Source: JADHUC01 sp964617665 (GTDB lineage Bacteria; Planctomycetota; Planctomycetia; Pirellulales; Pirellulaceae). Taken from it: 13,812 nt of DNA. The notes beneath the pieces were generated by a model. The model was not told the DNA's origin. It did not search any database and worked only from the letters and a program-made list of their open reading frames with translations. The stretch covers positions 1 through 13,812 of the forward strand of contig CAZUAH010000366.1 of assembly GCA_964617665.1 (NCBI GenBank). Direction: 5' to 3'. The number at the start of each line of letters is the position of its first letter. Positions within the stretch are counted from its first letter, which is position 1. The position numbers were made by a program, and so were the translations under genes. This document shows, one piece after another, positions 7,006 to 13,812 of the stretch.

Positions 7006-7373
7006 GTCTGCAACGGCGGTTCTTCCATGTCGGCCTTTGTATCACGCAACCACTGAACGAATGTCGTGGCGTCCTCCAGGCTTACGTCTGCTTCTTCTGC
7101 GATGCGACGCAGTTCATCCGGGGCGATCTGTTCTGGGAACTCATGTTGCCACTCAGACATCGCGCAGTATACACGCCCATGATTCCCGTGGTCGGCTAGC
7201 GACCGCATTTTGGAGTACCGCACTCCCGTTTCCCTTTCCAGGTCTCTCTTAACTTTTCTAGGCGTCATAAGACACGTAAACCACCACCCGACGCGGTCGC
7301 CAAGCGTGGGGCGATACAGTCCACGAAGGGCCAAAAGAAACTCGCGGTATGACACTTGACTCTCGCGTCGCAC
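7002..7373 (-). CDS. Hypothetical protein, 123 residues
   Basis: I do not recognise this family. The frame starts at GTG 7371-7373 with AGG five to seven bases upstream; a later GTG eight codons in (before SYREFLLALRG) is also possible. The N-terminal part is basic with a tryptophan pair (GDRVGWWF), the middle contains RKVKRDLERETGVRYSKM, and the C-terminal third is an acidic helix pair (PDELRRIAEEADVSLEDA, then FVQWLRDTKADMEEPP). There are no metal-binding clusters, signal peptide or clear membrane helices. It overlaps the 77-residue gene downstream and lies 207 bases beyond the dsrP stop on the same strand, so it could be a distal part of that transcript or an independent pair. Confidence 0.6.
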   Translation of the reverse strand: MRRESQVSYREFLLALRGLYRPTLGDRVGWWFTCLMTPRKVKRDLERETGVRYSKMRSLADHGNHGRVYCAMSEWQHEFPEQIAPDELRRIAEEADVSLEDATTFVQWLRDTKADMEEPPLQT

Positions 7374-7580
7374 GGAACCTACTGTCTGGATCGGAAATCC
7401 GTCAAAAGCTACTCGTCTGCTAAATCAGTTCGCGAACCGTCCAGGGGCAGCTTGCGCGTCCCGCTGCCACGGCTGGCGTAGTCTTCAGCGTACCGCGAAC
7501 GCGGCGGCAATTGTAGTAGCTGGAGTGAACAATGATCTGGGAAAAGACAATACCAAAGGGAGAAATGCGTACAGCCGTTT

Positions 7581-8798
7581 TCATTTGGCAGACGGAGCTT
7601 GCCCCAGCGCCCGTGCCTCGGTGGGAAGCAGCGGGAGGAACTTCAACCCCAATAGGAATAGCGCGGCGATTACTCCGAATACGCCTAGCGCTTGCGCCAT
7701 CTCGACGGCGCTGACGCCGTAGGAGGCAATGTGTTCCTGAACGGGGGATTCAACGATCTTCCAGCCAGGGAAGAGTTCGGCGGGATGAGTCAATCCGGGA
7801 AGGACTATCACATACCGCTCGCAGAGAATACCAAAGATCACAAGGGCTGATGCAAAGACGATCCATGGGATGGATTTGCCGGTCCGGCGATGAAAGAGTA
7901 TCCACATCGGTACGACACAACCCAGCAGTATCAGTCCCACCCAGAAAAGCAAACCGTGGAAACCGCTGAACTCGCCGTGCCAGTAGCCTGTCAGGTAATA
8001 GATGCCCGCCGGACGCAACTCGACCAGGTAGACCCGATAGGCGTTCTCCATAAACAGAAAATACGTGACCACCAGCAGGCAAATGGCCAGGAATCGTCCC
8101 AACCAGATAATCAAACTGTCATCCAAATGGCGGTTCGTTGCTTTGAACAATCCCACGATCATCACGATCATCAGCGCAGTACCTGACGCCATTGCCGCTG
8201 CAACGAAAGCCGCCGGCAGCAGAGGAGACTCGTAAAGCACGCGCGCGTTGAAGCCGAAGATTGCCCCCGTGCCACTGTGTACGCAGAAAGCCCAACCAAA
8301 GGCGAGGGTCGCCACGACCGTGGTCGTCTTTTTCATCTCCCTGAACAAAGCAAACAGGTAGATCAAGCAGATCAAGATGTGTCCGTTGTACAGGATCGGG
8401 TTTATCGAGAACATGGATTGGAGATTGAAGTGCACAAAGGGTTCGACAAACACACGATCCAGCCTTCCTTGGTCGGTCAGAATCGAGAGCAGACCCGCGA
8501 TCAGAAATAGCATGGCCAAGTAGACCGCGATCCTTGCGAACGGCTTGTACTCCACCTTGCCGAATACGCCGTAAAGCCCAGAAATCACCAGGGACCCGGC
8601 CGACAGGCCGATGTAATAGACCGCCATGACGATCTGAAGGCCCCAGGGTACGCGGATGTTCATGCCGGTCTTTTCCAGTCCCTCGTGCGCGGCATACAGC
8701 GTGGCCAGCAGGCCGGCAGCCGCCAGAGCACCGAAAGTACCCAGCACCATGTAAAAGGGAACGGACTTTCCCTCGACGCGCTCAAACTTGATTTCCAT
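7581..8798 (-). CDS. dsrP: DsrP, NrfD/PsrC-type membrane quinone-interacting subunit
   Basis: The 405-residue integral membrane protein has about ten hydrophobic helices (near 15-37, 53-79, 87-107, 137-153, 160-181, 190-216, 230-250, 282-302, 310-333 and 365-388) and the overall NrfD/PsrC layout. DsrP is the quinone-reactive membrane subunit of DsrMKJOP and binds the periplasmic iron-sulfur protein DsrO. The start at ATG 8796-8798 is well supported: GGGAGG precedes it at ideal spacing, and it overlaps the dsrO end by 17 bases. A 47-residue upstream extension in the same frame lies inside dsrO and is rejected. Polar membrane residues such as His140, His174 and Glu251 are candidates for quinone or proton handling, which is inference. 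NrfD relatives occur in many complexes, but the dsrJ-dsrO neighbours make DsrP the best name. Confidence 0.9.
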   Translation of the reverse strand: MEIKFERVEGKSVPFYMVLGTFGALAAAGLLATLYAAHEGLEKTGMNIRVPWGLQIVMAVYYIGLSAGSLVISGLYGVFGKVEYKPFARIAVYLAMLFLIAGLLSILTDQGRLDRVFVEPFVHFNLQSMFSINPILYNGHILICLIYLFALFREMKKTTTVVATLAFGWAFCVHSGTGAIFGFNARVLYESPLLPAAFVAAAMASGTALMIVMIVGLFKATNRHLDDSLIIWLGRFLAICLLVVTYFLFMENAYRVYLVELRPAGIYYLTGYWHGEFSGFHGLLFWVGLILLGCVVPMWILFHRRTGKSIPWIVFASALVIFGILCERYVIVLPGLTHPAELFPGWKIVESPVQEHIASYGVSAVEMAQALGVFGVIAALFLLGLKFLPLLPTEARALGQAPSAK

Positions 8799-9747
8799 GG
8801 TTTCCTCCCGACGTGTCGGTACTTGGGCCCTTCGGCGGAAAACCGATGTAGTACACCTTTGGCTCTGTTCCCAAATCGTCTCTGAGGCGTTTGACGGCGT
8901 TATTCGCAAGCAACTTGGATATTTCACTTTCTGGGTCATTCAAATTGCCGAAAACCAAGGCGTTGCCATTGACCTCTGGGCTCCCGCACGCTTCCACACA
9001 CGCCGGGACCGGTGTAGGATTGTCTTCCATCCAATCGGCGTTGTCCTTATTTAGTTTTCGATCTCTTACCCAATTTCCGATGCGATGCGCACATAGCGTG
9101 CAGGACTCCGCCACTCCATGCGATCTCTTCGGCTGGGGCAATCTCCCGGTGTCTGGGTCTCTTCTGATTTCCGTCTTGTTGTCTTTGAAGTTGAACCACC
9201 TGGCATTGTACGGGCAGGCGATCATGCAGTACCTGCATCCGATGCACCTGTGGTGATCCACGATTACGACACCATCTTTGCGCCGGTAGGTCGCCTGGAC
9301 GGGGCAGACCTGGGCGCAGGGTGGATTGTCGCAATGGTTGCACATCAGGATCGCAAACTTCCTGGCGGGATCGGATTCTCCGGCAGTGTGGTCGGACGAG
9401 TCGTCGGCCTCCTGTTCGATCTCGACCCTCCTGATCCAAAAGATGTTGTATGTGAAGTCCTTCAGCTCATCTCCGTAGTATGTGTTGTTCTCTTTCCGGC
9501 ACGCCGTGACGCAGGGTACTTCGTCCAATTCCGCAGCGTTGCATTTCTCGCACGCGTTGCACTTGTTCAAGTCGATGGCCATGCCCCATCGAGCTTTGTC
9601 GGTGGATGGCGTGCCGCCAGCCGCTGTGCCAGTTGGCTTGCTGACCTTCCCCGATGTTTTGGAGATCAGGAAAGTGAACGCCGAGGCGCAGGACGCTCCC
9701 GCCAGAAACGTGCCTCCCACCGCCTTCAAAACATCCCTTCTGTCCAT
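8782..9747 (-). CDS. dsrO: DsrO, Tat-exported periplasmic iron-sulfur protein
   Basis: The 321-residue protein begins MDRRDVLKAVGG, a twin-arginine signal, followed by a hydrophobic stretch to about residue 28, so it should be exported folded with cofactors inserted. It carries cysteine groups for four [4Fe-4S] clusters: 63/66/69/79/83 (CNACEKCN and beyond), 136/139/144/148 (CNHCDNPPCAQVCP), 168/171/174/178 (CIGCRYCMIACP) and 216/219/250/254. This is the NrfC/PsrB/DsrO arrangement. In DsrMKJOP, DsrO passes electrons between DsrP and the triheme DsrJ. The ATG at 9745-9747 is preceded by GGAAAGG. The gene overlaps dsrP by 17 bases and is separated from dsrJ by a 149-base gap containing a palindromic repeat, the only loose junction among qmoB to dsrP. 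Confidence 0.92.
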   Translation of the reverse strand: MDRRDVLKAVGGTFLAGASCASAFTFLISKTSGKVSKPTGTAAGGTPSTDKARWGMAIDLNKCNACEKCNAAELDEVPCVTACRKENNTYYGDELKDFTYNIFWIRRVEIEQEADDSSDHTAGESDPARKFAILMCNHCDNPPCAQVCPVQATYRRKDGVVIVDHHRCIGCRYCMIACPYNARWFNFKDNKTEIRRDPDTGRLPQPKRSHGVAESCTLCAHRIGNWVRDRKLNKDNADWMEDNPTPVPACVEACGSPEVNGNALVFGNLNDPESEISKLLANNAVKRLRDDLGTEPKVYYIGFPPKGPSTDTSGGNHGNQV

Positions 9748-9793
9748 TGTTCGTCTACCTTTCCAGCACTTGGCACCGTTCGGGAAGTAGTTG

Positions 9794-9860
9794 TCGGATC
9801 AGCCGGAACGCGCTAGCGTCCGGTTCTCCCAGAAACCGTGGGCTAGCGCCCTGCGGCTAA
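9794..9860. repeat. Double palindromic repeat with GCTAGCG cores inside the qmo-dsr operon
   Basis: Two inverted-repeat units stand side by side: CCGGAACGCGCTAGCGTCCGG at about 9803-9823, and GTGGGCTAGCGCCCTGCGG at about 9838-9856, joined by TTCTCCCAGAAACC. Both centre on CTAG. Similar paired GCTAGCG elements are, to my recollection, common in Planctomycetota intergenic DNA. It fills the gap between dsrJ and dsrO, where it would form hairpins in the mRNA. The repeat structure is seen; its family and role are inferred. Confidence 0.6.
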
Positions 9861-9896
9861 TTTTCAAGTGTGACACTCTTTCTTCTCGAACGCTCC

Positions 9897-10271
9897 TTAC
9901 TCGTCAATATCGGGGTAGTAGTGACATCCGAAACAGTCCGGACGCACGGTCGCTGCGTCATGGCACCTGTCGCAAAACCGGACTTTGCTTTGATGGCAAT
10001 TCCAGCAGCCGTCGAGCGATATGTCGCCGCGCACTCCGTCACGCACCACTTCCTCACGAAGCCCTCTCAGCAGCTCCCAATGATGAAAACGCATGTATTC
10101 CGTAGGCTTGACACACTTTGTGTGTTGCGAATCGGGTTTCTCCGGAGCTTCGGCACCCCGCGCAGCGACACGGGTCATGACCGAGTACACGACAGGCATC
10201 AGGATGGCGACCACAATAATCCCCGCAAGGACTGCCCGTCCGGTAGCGCTACTGGCTGCCTTCTCCAGCAT
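9897..10271 (-). CDS. dsrJ: DsrJ, membrane-anchored triheme cytochrome c
   Basis: The 124-residue protein has one N-terminal membrane helix (about 13-33), which looks like an uncleaved anchor, and then a periplasmic part with three heme-c motifs: CWNCH (89-93), CDRCH (100-104) and CFGCH (113-117). The segment CVKPTEYMRFHHWELL (53-68) matches the conserved DsrJ region upstream of the hemes. In Allochromatium DsrJ one heme has unusual His/Cys ligation; Cys53 here is a candidate for that ligand. DsrJ is the periplasmic redox subunit of DsrMKJOP. The ATG at 10269-10271 is chosen because AGGAG lies seven bases upstream; a longer start at 10313 would add 14 basic residues. The frame overlaps the end of qmoC by 23 bases, so the two are co-transcribed and probably translationally coupled. 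Confidence 0.93.
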   Translation of the reverse strand: MLEKAASSATGRAVLAGIIVVAILMPVVYSVMTRVAARGAEAPEKPDSQHTKCVKPTEYMRFHHWELLRGLREEVVRDGVRGDISLDGCWNCHQSKVRFCDRCHDAATVRPDCFGCHYYPDIDE

Positions 10272-11532
10272 GGTCTTTCTCCTCTTCCTGGACGTTCGTT
10301 TCGACAACTGCAACGGCTGGCTGCGAAGCGTCTTCCCGGCCGATATACTCGGCGAACACCAAAGCAGTCGTGCGATAGACTATGTGCGCGAGTTTGGAAT
10401 ACGGCAGGTAGATCAAGAGCGTAAACACAAACACAAGGTGCATGAAGTAAGCGATGTGCCTGTGGGGCTCCAGGTGGATGTAGTGCAGCACTTCCGCCAC
10501 GAATCCAGTTATCACCACGATCATCAGCGTGGCAATCAGCGCCCAATCCGAGTAACTACCCGAGCCCTCTTCACCCTCTTTCAGGCGATCCCAGATCATC
10601 AGCGCACAGCCACCCAGCACGGCCAGTCCGCCGATGTTCGCCAGCATCTTCCAGGGACTGAAAAAGCTGAAGGGATAAATGAACTCGCCTTGAACGATGG
10701 GGTTGATTTTGGCAGTGACGACCCAGAATGAGACCAGCGACAGGGCGATGAAGCCGTAGAAGACCAGCGTGTGCGACCAAAATCGCGTACGCATATTGTC
10801 ACAGGTGTTGAACTTGTCGTGTGTAAAGATGCCCCTTAGCACCGTCCCAATACTGGCTGACAGTGTCTTGGCCGGTACGATGTCTCCATTGGTCGACGCG
10901 CCCGCCTTCATGGCTTGCCAAAAACGGCTCGCCCCTACGGCGACGCTCAAGATAGCCAGGACGACGAACGTTCCGAAGAAACTGTTCAGCAGCCAGTGGG
11001 GAAACGCGCTGGAATACGGGTAGACAATATTCTCGCCGAATTCCACGGTAACCATGCTTCCGGACTCGGTTTCCCCGACCATCATTCCAATGAGGCCGGG
11101 AACGAAGAGAGCCAGCGCCAGCAGCGCCGCCGGTATGCCGAGCAGAAGCGGGACAGCCGATGGTTGGCTGACCCAGCGGCCCAGGAAACGGGGAACAGAA
11201 TAGTGCTGCACGCACTCCTGCCGCACGGCCGCCAGCACGTCACCCGGCCCACCGCCGCGCGGGCAGATGGTCGAACAGTCCTCGCAGTGGTAACAGAGCC
11301 AGACGTCCGGGTCGGCAAGCAGCCGATCCTTCATCCCCCATAGAGCCCACGCCATTTCCTTGCGTGGAAAGGGATTTACATCCGGCGAGAGATTACACGT
11401 AGCGGAACAAGTGCCGCACTGGAAGCACTTCTTTAGGGAATCTCCGCCCTGCCGGTTGAGTGCTCGGATGAAATCTAAATCCGGGTCTACCCAAACGGGA
11501 TTGCCGCCTTCGGAAGATGCAGGACTGGTCAC
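10249..11532 (-). CDS. qmoC: QmoC, HdrC-like ferredoxin fused to membrane cytochrome b
   Basis: The 427-residue protein has an N-terminal HdrC-like part with two [4Fe-4S] motifs, CFQCGTCSATC (Cys36, 39, 42, 46) and CYHCEDCSTIC (Cys80, 83, 86, 90). Between and around them is the QmoC signature NPFPRKEMAWALWGMKDR and GGGPGDVLAAVRQ. The C-terminal part is a NarI-like membrane cytochrome with about six helices (near 126-151, 180-203, 252-273, 295-314, 330-347 and 358-378) and histidines such as 254, 350, 353 and 365 as possible heme ligands. QmoC links the cytoplasmic QmoAB flavoproteins to menaquinone during APS reduction. GTG at 11530-11532 is chosen because AGGAG lies six bases upstream; GTG at 11563-11565 would add eleven residues. 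It follows qmoB by 40 bases and overlaps dsrJ by 23, instead of ending the qmo operon. Confidence 0.94.
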   Translation of the reverse strand: MTSPASSEGGNPVWVDPDLDFIRALNRQGGDSLKKCFQCGTCSATCNLSPDVNPFPRKEMAWALWGMKDRLLADPDVWLCYHCEDCSTICPRGGGPGDVLAAVRQECVQHYSVPRFLGRWVSQPSAVPLLLGIPAALLALALFVPGLIGMMVGETESGSMVTVEFGENIVYPYSSAFPHWLLNSFFGTFVVLAILSVAVGASRFWQAMKAGASTNGDIVPAKTLSASIGTVLRGIFTHDKFNTCDNMRTRFWSHTLVFYGFIALSLVSFWVVTAKINPIVQGEFIYPFSFFSPWKMLANIGGLAVLGGCALMIWDRLKEGEEGSGSYSDWALIATLMIVVITGFVAEVLHYIHLEPHRHIAYFMHLVFVFTLLIYLPYSKLAHIVYRTTALVFAEYIGREDASQPAVAVVETNVQEEEKDHAGEGSQ

Positions 11533-11572
11533 CGGGTTCTCCTGCGCTATGCACGAACCCGTCACACGTCTG

Positions 11573-13812
11573 TTACATTCCTTTGAACGGGTTCATGCCG
11601 TACTCGTCGACGACTTCTTCCATGAACTTGTCGAATATTTCAGGAAGCCTCTCGTATTCGGATATCTGAAGCTGATGGAGTTCGACTCTTTCGTTTTCCA
11701 TTGCCATCTGCTCCAGTTTTTCCCTGATGTTGTCGCCGCGGGTAACGGCTAATTCACTCCCCTTGATAAAGTGGCACTGATAATCATCCCCGTATTTGCA
11801 GCCGATCAGAATGATGCCGTCGTATCCGGCCGAAATGGCCTCTGTGACCCAGACGGTGTTGACCGCTCCCAAACATCGAACGGGGACAACGCGAATGAAC
11901 GGATTGATCTTGAGACGATGTTGCCCGGCGAGATCCAATGCGGGAACGGCATCGTTTTCGCACATGATTGCCAAGACTCTCGGCTTCTCATCATACTCGT
12001 CCGGTACTTCCACCGCTTTGATCATCGAGCCAATGATGCTGACCGAGTAGTCCTTGAAGGACACAATTCGCTCTGGGCAAGCTCCCAGGCAAACGCCACA
12101 TCTGCGGCACCGAGTCGCTTGCAACAAGGGCGTACCCTTCTCATCCTCGTTCAGGACGCCGAACGGACATTCTTCCGTGCAGCGTTTGCATTGGGTGCAT
12201 TTCTGCAGGTTGAAGTCTGGATACGATTTGTCGCCGGCACGCGGATGGACCGCCTCGCCCCTGGACGTCATCTCAATACACTGAATCGCCTTCAATGCCG
12301 CGCCCGTTCCGTCTTCGCGACTGCCAATCCCGTCCATCGTTTGACGCACGCAACCAGCCGGGTAGATCCCAGTACGGCGGCTTTCATAGGGGAAGCAAAT
12401 GAAATGCGAATCCGGGAAGCCGTGCTGCAGCGTCGGTAGATCAGGTCCCTGACGATACGTCAGGTTCAGTATCTCGGTTCCCTCGTGGTGCTTAAGCTGC
12501 TCGACCCTTTCAGCGGCATCCTTGCGCTGGCTCTCCGAGTCGCCCTTTTCGGCCGTGATCTTGGAGTCTTCCAGCAAACGGATGGCTTCGCCGTCGGCCG
12601 AATTCGGCTCCATTCCTGCGGCAAGCACGACCAAGTCCACTTTCACCTGCATTTGTTCCGCGGGCATGGTGTTGTTGACCGTCAGAAGCAGTCCTCCGTC
12701 ATCATCACGAGCGACCTCAGCCACTTCGCCGCGCGTCAAGAACACGCCGGGATCCTCCTGTGCCCTGCGATAGAAATCCTCGTACTGGCCGGGGGTGCGA
12801 AGGAACTCGTAGAAGATGTACGCTTTGGCACCGTCGTCGGATTCTCGGAGATACAAAGCTTGTTTCAGCGAAGTAAGGCAGCAAATCGACGAGCAATAAG
12901 AATGATGCTCCTTCTCCTTGGAACCGCCGCACTGAATAAACGCGATGCTCTTCACTTCCTTGCCGTCGGACGGGCGAGTGATTGTGCCCTGCTCCTTGAC
13001 CATCGCCTCCAGTTCGACGTTTCGAACGACATCTTCAAGCTCGCCGTACGGAAGACTGCTCTTAGGCTCCACCGGCCGCCAACCCGTGGCTTGGATAATT
13101 GCACCAACACGGAATGTGTCCACGACTTCGCCTTCCGGCTTGCCGTTGCCGGTCGACTTGAGCGTCACATCGAACAAACCGGGCGCTCCGACGATCTCGC
13201 CTGTGGTCGCTGATGTGTACACCTTGATCTTCGAATTTCCTTCGATCTTGGCTATCAGTTCATCAACGCCTGTATCCTCCAACTCGCGATACGGCGGTTT
13301 TGTCGGAACCGATTTGTGCTGTTTGGCCAACCAGCCGCCCAATTGGCCGGCCTGTTCGACCAAGCGGACCTCGTATCCGGTCTTGGCCGATTCCAGCGCA
13401 GCCGTAATACCAGCGATACCGCCGCCAACCACCAGAATGCTCTTGTCGATGGCTTCTTCCGGCTGGAAAGGCTCCAGCGGCTCCATCTTCTGCACCTTGG
13501 TCAGGTACATGCGGAGATAGTCCTCCGCCATCATCTGCGTGTCTTCCTCGTTCGGCGGCTGGGTCCAAACGACGTGCTCCCGTAAGGCGATGCCCTCGAC
13601 GATAACACTCTCGGGAAACATGCCGTCCGTATACCGTCGCGGCGAGATCCCGGCGATGACTACCTTGGTCAGGCCTTCGTCCTGGATGTCCTTGTTGATG
13701 GATTCCAGGCCGGCCCCTTCGCAAGATTCAACGGTCTTGCAGAACGGCACGCTGAATTCTTCCGTGGCGACGTTGCACAGAGCATCAACATCAATCGCTT
13801 CGGCTATCCCAT
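11573..13812 (-). CDS. qmoB: QmoB, HdrA-like flavoprotein with ferredoxin and MvhD-type domains (5' end beyond window)
   Basis: The frame is open to the right edge, giving 745 residues; the first visible ones, GIAEAIDVDALCNVA, match the start region of QmoB just after its N-terminal CxGC, so only about a dozen residues are missing. A start at GTG 13750 would cut off this conserved segment and is rejected. Domains in visible numbering: FAD-binding GGGIAG (129-134), the HdrA-like cluster cysteines in IQCGG (294) and YCSSICC (306, 310, 311), two [4Fe-4S] ferredoxin motifs (538-548 and 568-578), and a C-terminal MvhD-like domain with Cys617, 646, 671 and 679. QmoB forms the cytoplasmic electron-transfer part of QmoABC, partner of APS reductase. 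qmoA is expected just beyond the edge; no other gene intervenes before qmoC. Confidence 0.94.
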   Translation of the reverse strand, partial: GIAEAIDVDALCNVATEEFSVPFCKTVESCEGAGLESINKDIQDEGLTKVVIAGISPRRYTDGMFPESVIVEGIALREHVVWTQPPNEEDTQMMAEDYLRMYLTKVQKMEPLEPFQPEEAIDKSILVVGGGIAGITAALESAKTGYEVRLVEQAGQLGGWLAKQHKSVPTKPPYRELEDTGVDELIAKIEGNSKIKVYTSATTGEIVGAPGLFDVTLKSTGNGKPEGEVVDTFRVGAIIQATGWRPVEPKSSLPYGELEDVVRNVELEAMVKEQGTITRPSDGKEVKSIAFIQCGGSKEKEHHSYCSSICCLTSLKQALYLRESDDGAKAYIFYEFLRTPGQYEDFYRRAQEDPGVFLTRGEVAEVARDDDGGLLLTVNNTMPAEQMQVKVDLVVLAAGMEPNSADGEAIRLLEDSKITAEKGDSESQRKDAAERVEQLKHHEGTEILNLTYRQGPDLPTLQHGFPDSHFICFPYESRRTGIYPAGCVRQTMDGIGSREDGTGAALKAIQCIEMTSRGEAVHPRAGDKSYPDFNLQKCTQCKRCTEECPFGVLNEDEKGTPLLQATRCRRCGVCLGACPERIVSFKDYSVSIIGSMIKAVEVPDEYDEKPRVLAIMCENDAVPALDLAGQHRLKINPFIRVVPVRCLGAVNTVWVTEAISAGYDGIILIGCKYGDDYQCHFIKGSELAVTRGDNIREKLEQMAMENERVELHQLQISEYERLPEIFDKFMEEVVDEYGMNPFKGM

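Noticed and set aside
8799..8939. 47-residue N-terminal extension of DsrP
   Set aside because: The extension is wholly inside dsrO, is not hydrophobic, and the internal ATG has a near-perfect GGGAGG site.
9685..9702. Possible lipobox (AGASC) in the DsrO signal peptide
   Set aside because: The residue three before the cysteine is Gly and not the usual Leu/Val/Ile, and the twin-arginine motif explains export without lipidation.
9118..9816. Open frame of 232 codons on the plus strand across dsrO
   Set aside because: It mirrors the cysteine-rich DsrO coding strand and extends into the intergenic palindrome; it has no plausible product.
12485..13213. Open frame of 242 codons on the plus strand inside qmoB
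   Set aside because: It is antisense to conserved QmoB sequence including the YCSSICC region, and the product is arginine/leucine-rich without motifs.
1..13812. tRNA, rRNA, CRISPR array or insertion sequence
   Set aside because: No cloverleaf, spaced direct repeats, or transposase frame with terminal repeats was seen on either strand.

Overview
The window is a sulfur-metabolism locus from an anaerobic or redox-flexible bacterium. Two kinds of intergenic palindrome (4216-4244 and 9794-9860, built on GTAGTGG/CCACTAC and GCTAGCG cores) look like repeats I associate with Planctomycetota genomes. This assignment rests on recall and intergenic style, not on a search, so I hold it at moderate confidence. 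Start codons include several GTG, and Shine-Dalgarno sites are clear for most of the genes in the sulfur operon.

Layout. (1) Positions 1-147, plus strand: the C-terminal end of an APS kinase (CysC, or the kinase domain of a Sat-CysC fusion). (2) Positions 181-3956, minus strand, read right to left: a response regulator with an enlarged receiver domain, then the three known components of anaerobic homocysteine/sulfide assimilation (HcyBio/DUF39, a NIL-domain ferredoxin, a UPF0280/COG2122 protein), then a HEAT-repeat protein. The last four are tightly packed. (3) Positions 3957-4420: a divergent intergenic region with inverted repeats. (4) Positions 4421-6685, plus strand: a membrane sensor histidine kinase with two CxxCH heme-c motifs in its sensor domain, followed by HAMP, two PAS domains and a kinase core. 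(5) Positions 6772-7373, minus strand: two small unrecognised overlapping genes. (6) Positions 7581-13812, minus strand: qmoB (its first few codons lie beyond the right edge), qmoC, dsrJ, dsrO and dsrP.

How they fit. QmoB and QmoC belong to the quinone-interacting membrane oxidoreductase that partners APS reductase. DsrJOP is the periplasmic cytochrome, periplasmic iron-sulfur and membrane quinone part of the DsrMKJOP complex. Here DsrJOP follows QmoC directly, with overlapping reading frames and no dsrM or dsrK between them. This Qmo-DsrJOP arrangement is the most striking feature of the window: it suggests one membrane assembly in which the QmoBC cytoplasmic/membrane arm replaces DsrMK. The adjacent sulfide-to-homocysteine genes and APS kinase are consistent with a cell living with sulfate and sulfide, and the heme-bearing kinase with the divergent response regulator is a candidate redox control system. 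The window does not show qmoA, aprAB, dsrAB, dsrC or dsrMK, so the direction of sulfur flow (sulfate/sulfite reduction or sulfur oxidation) cannot be decided here.
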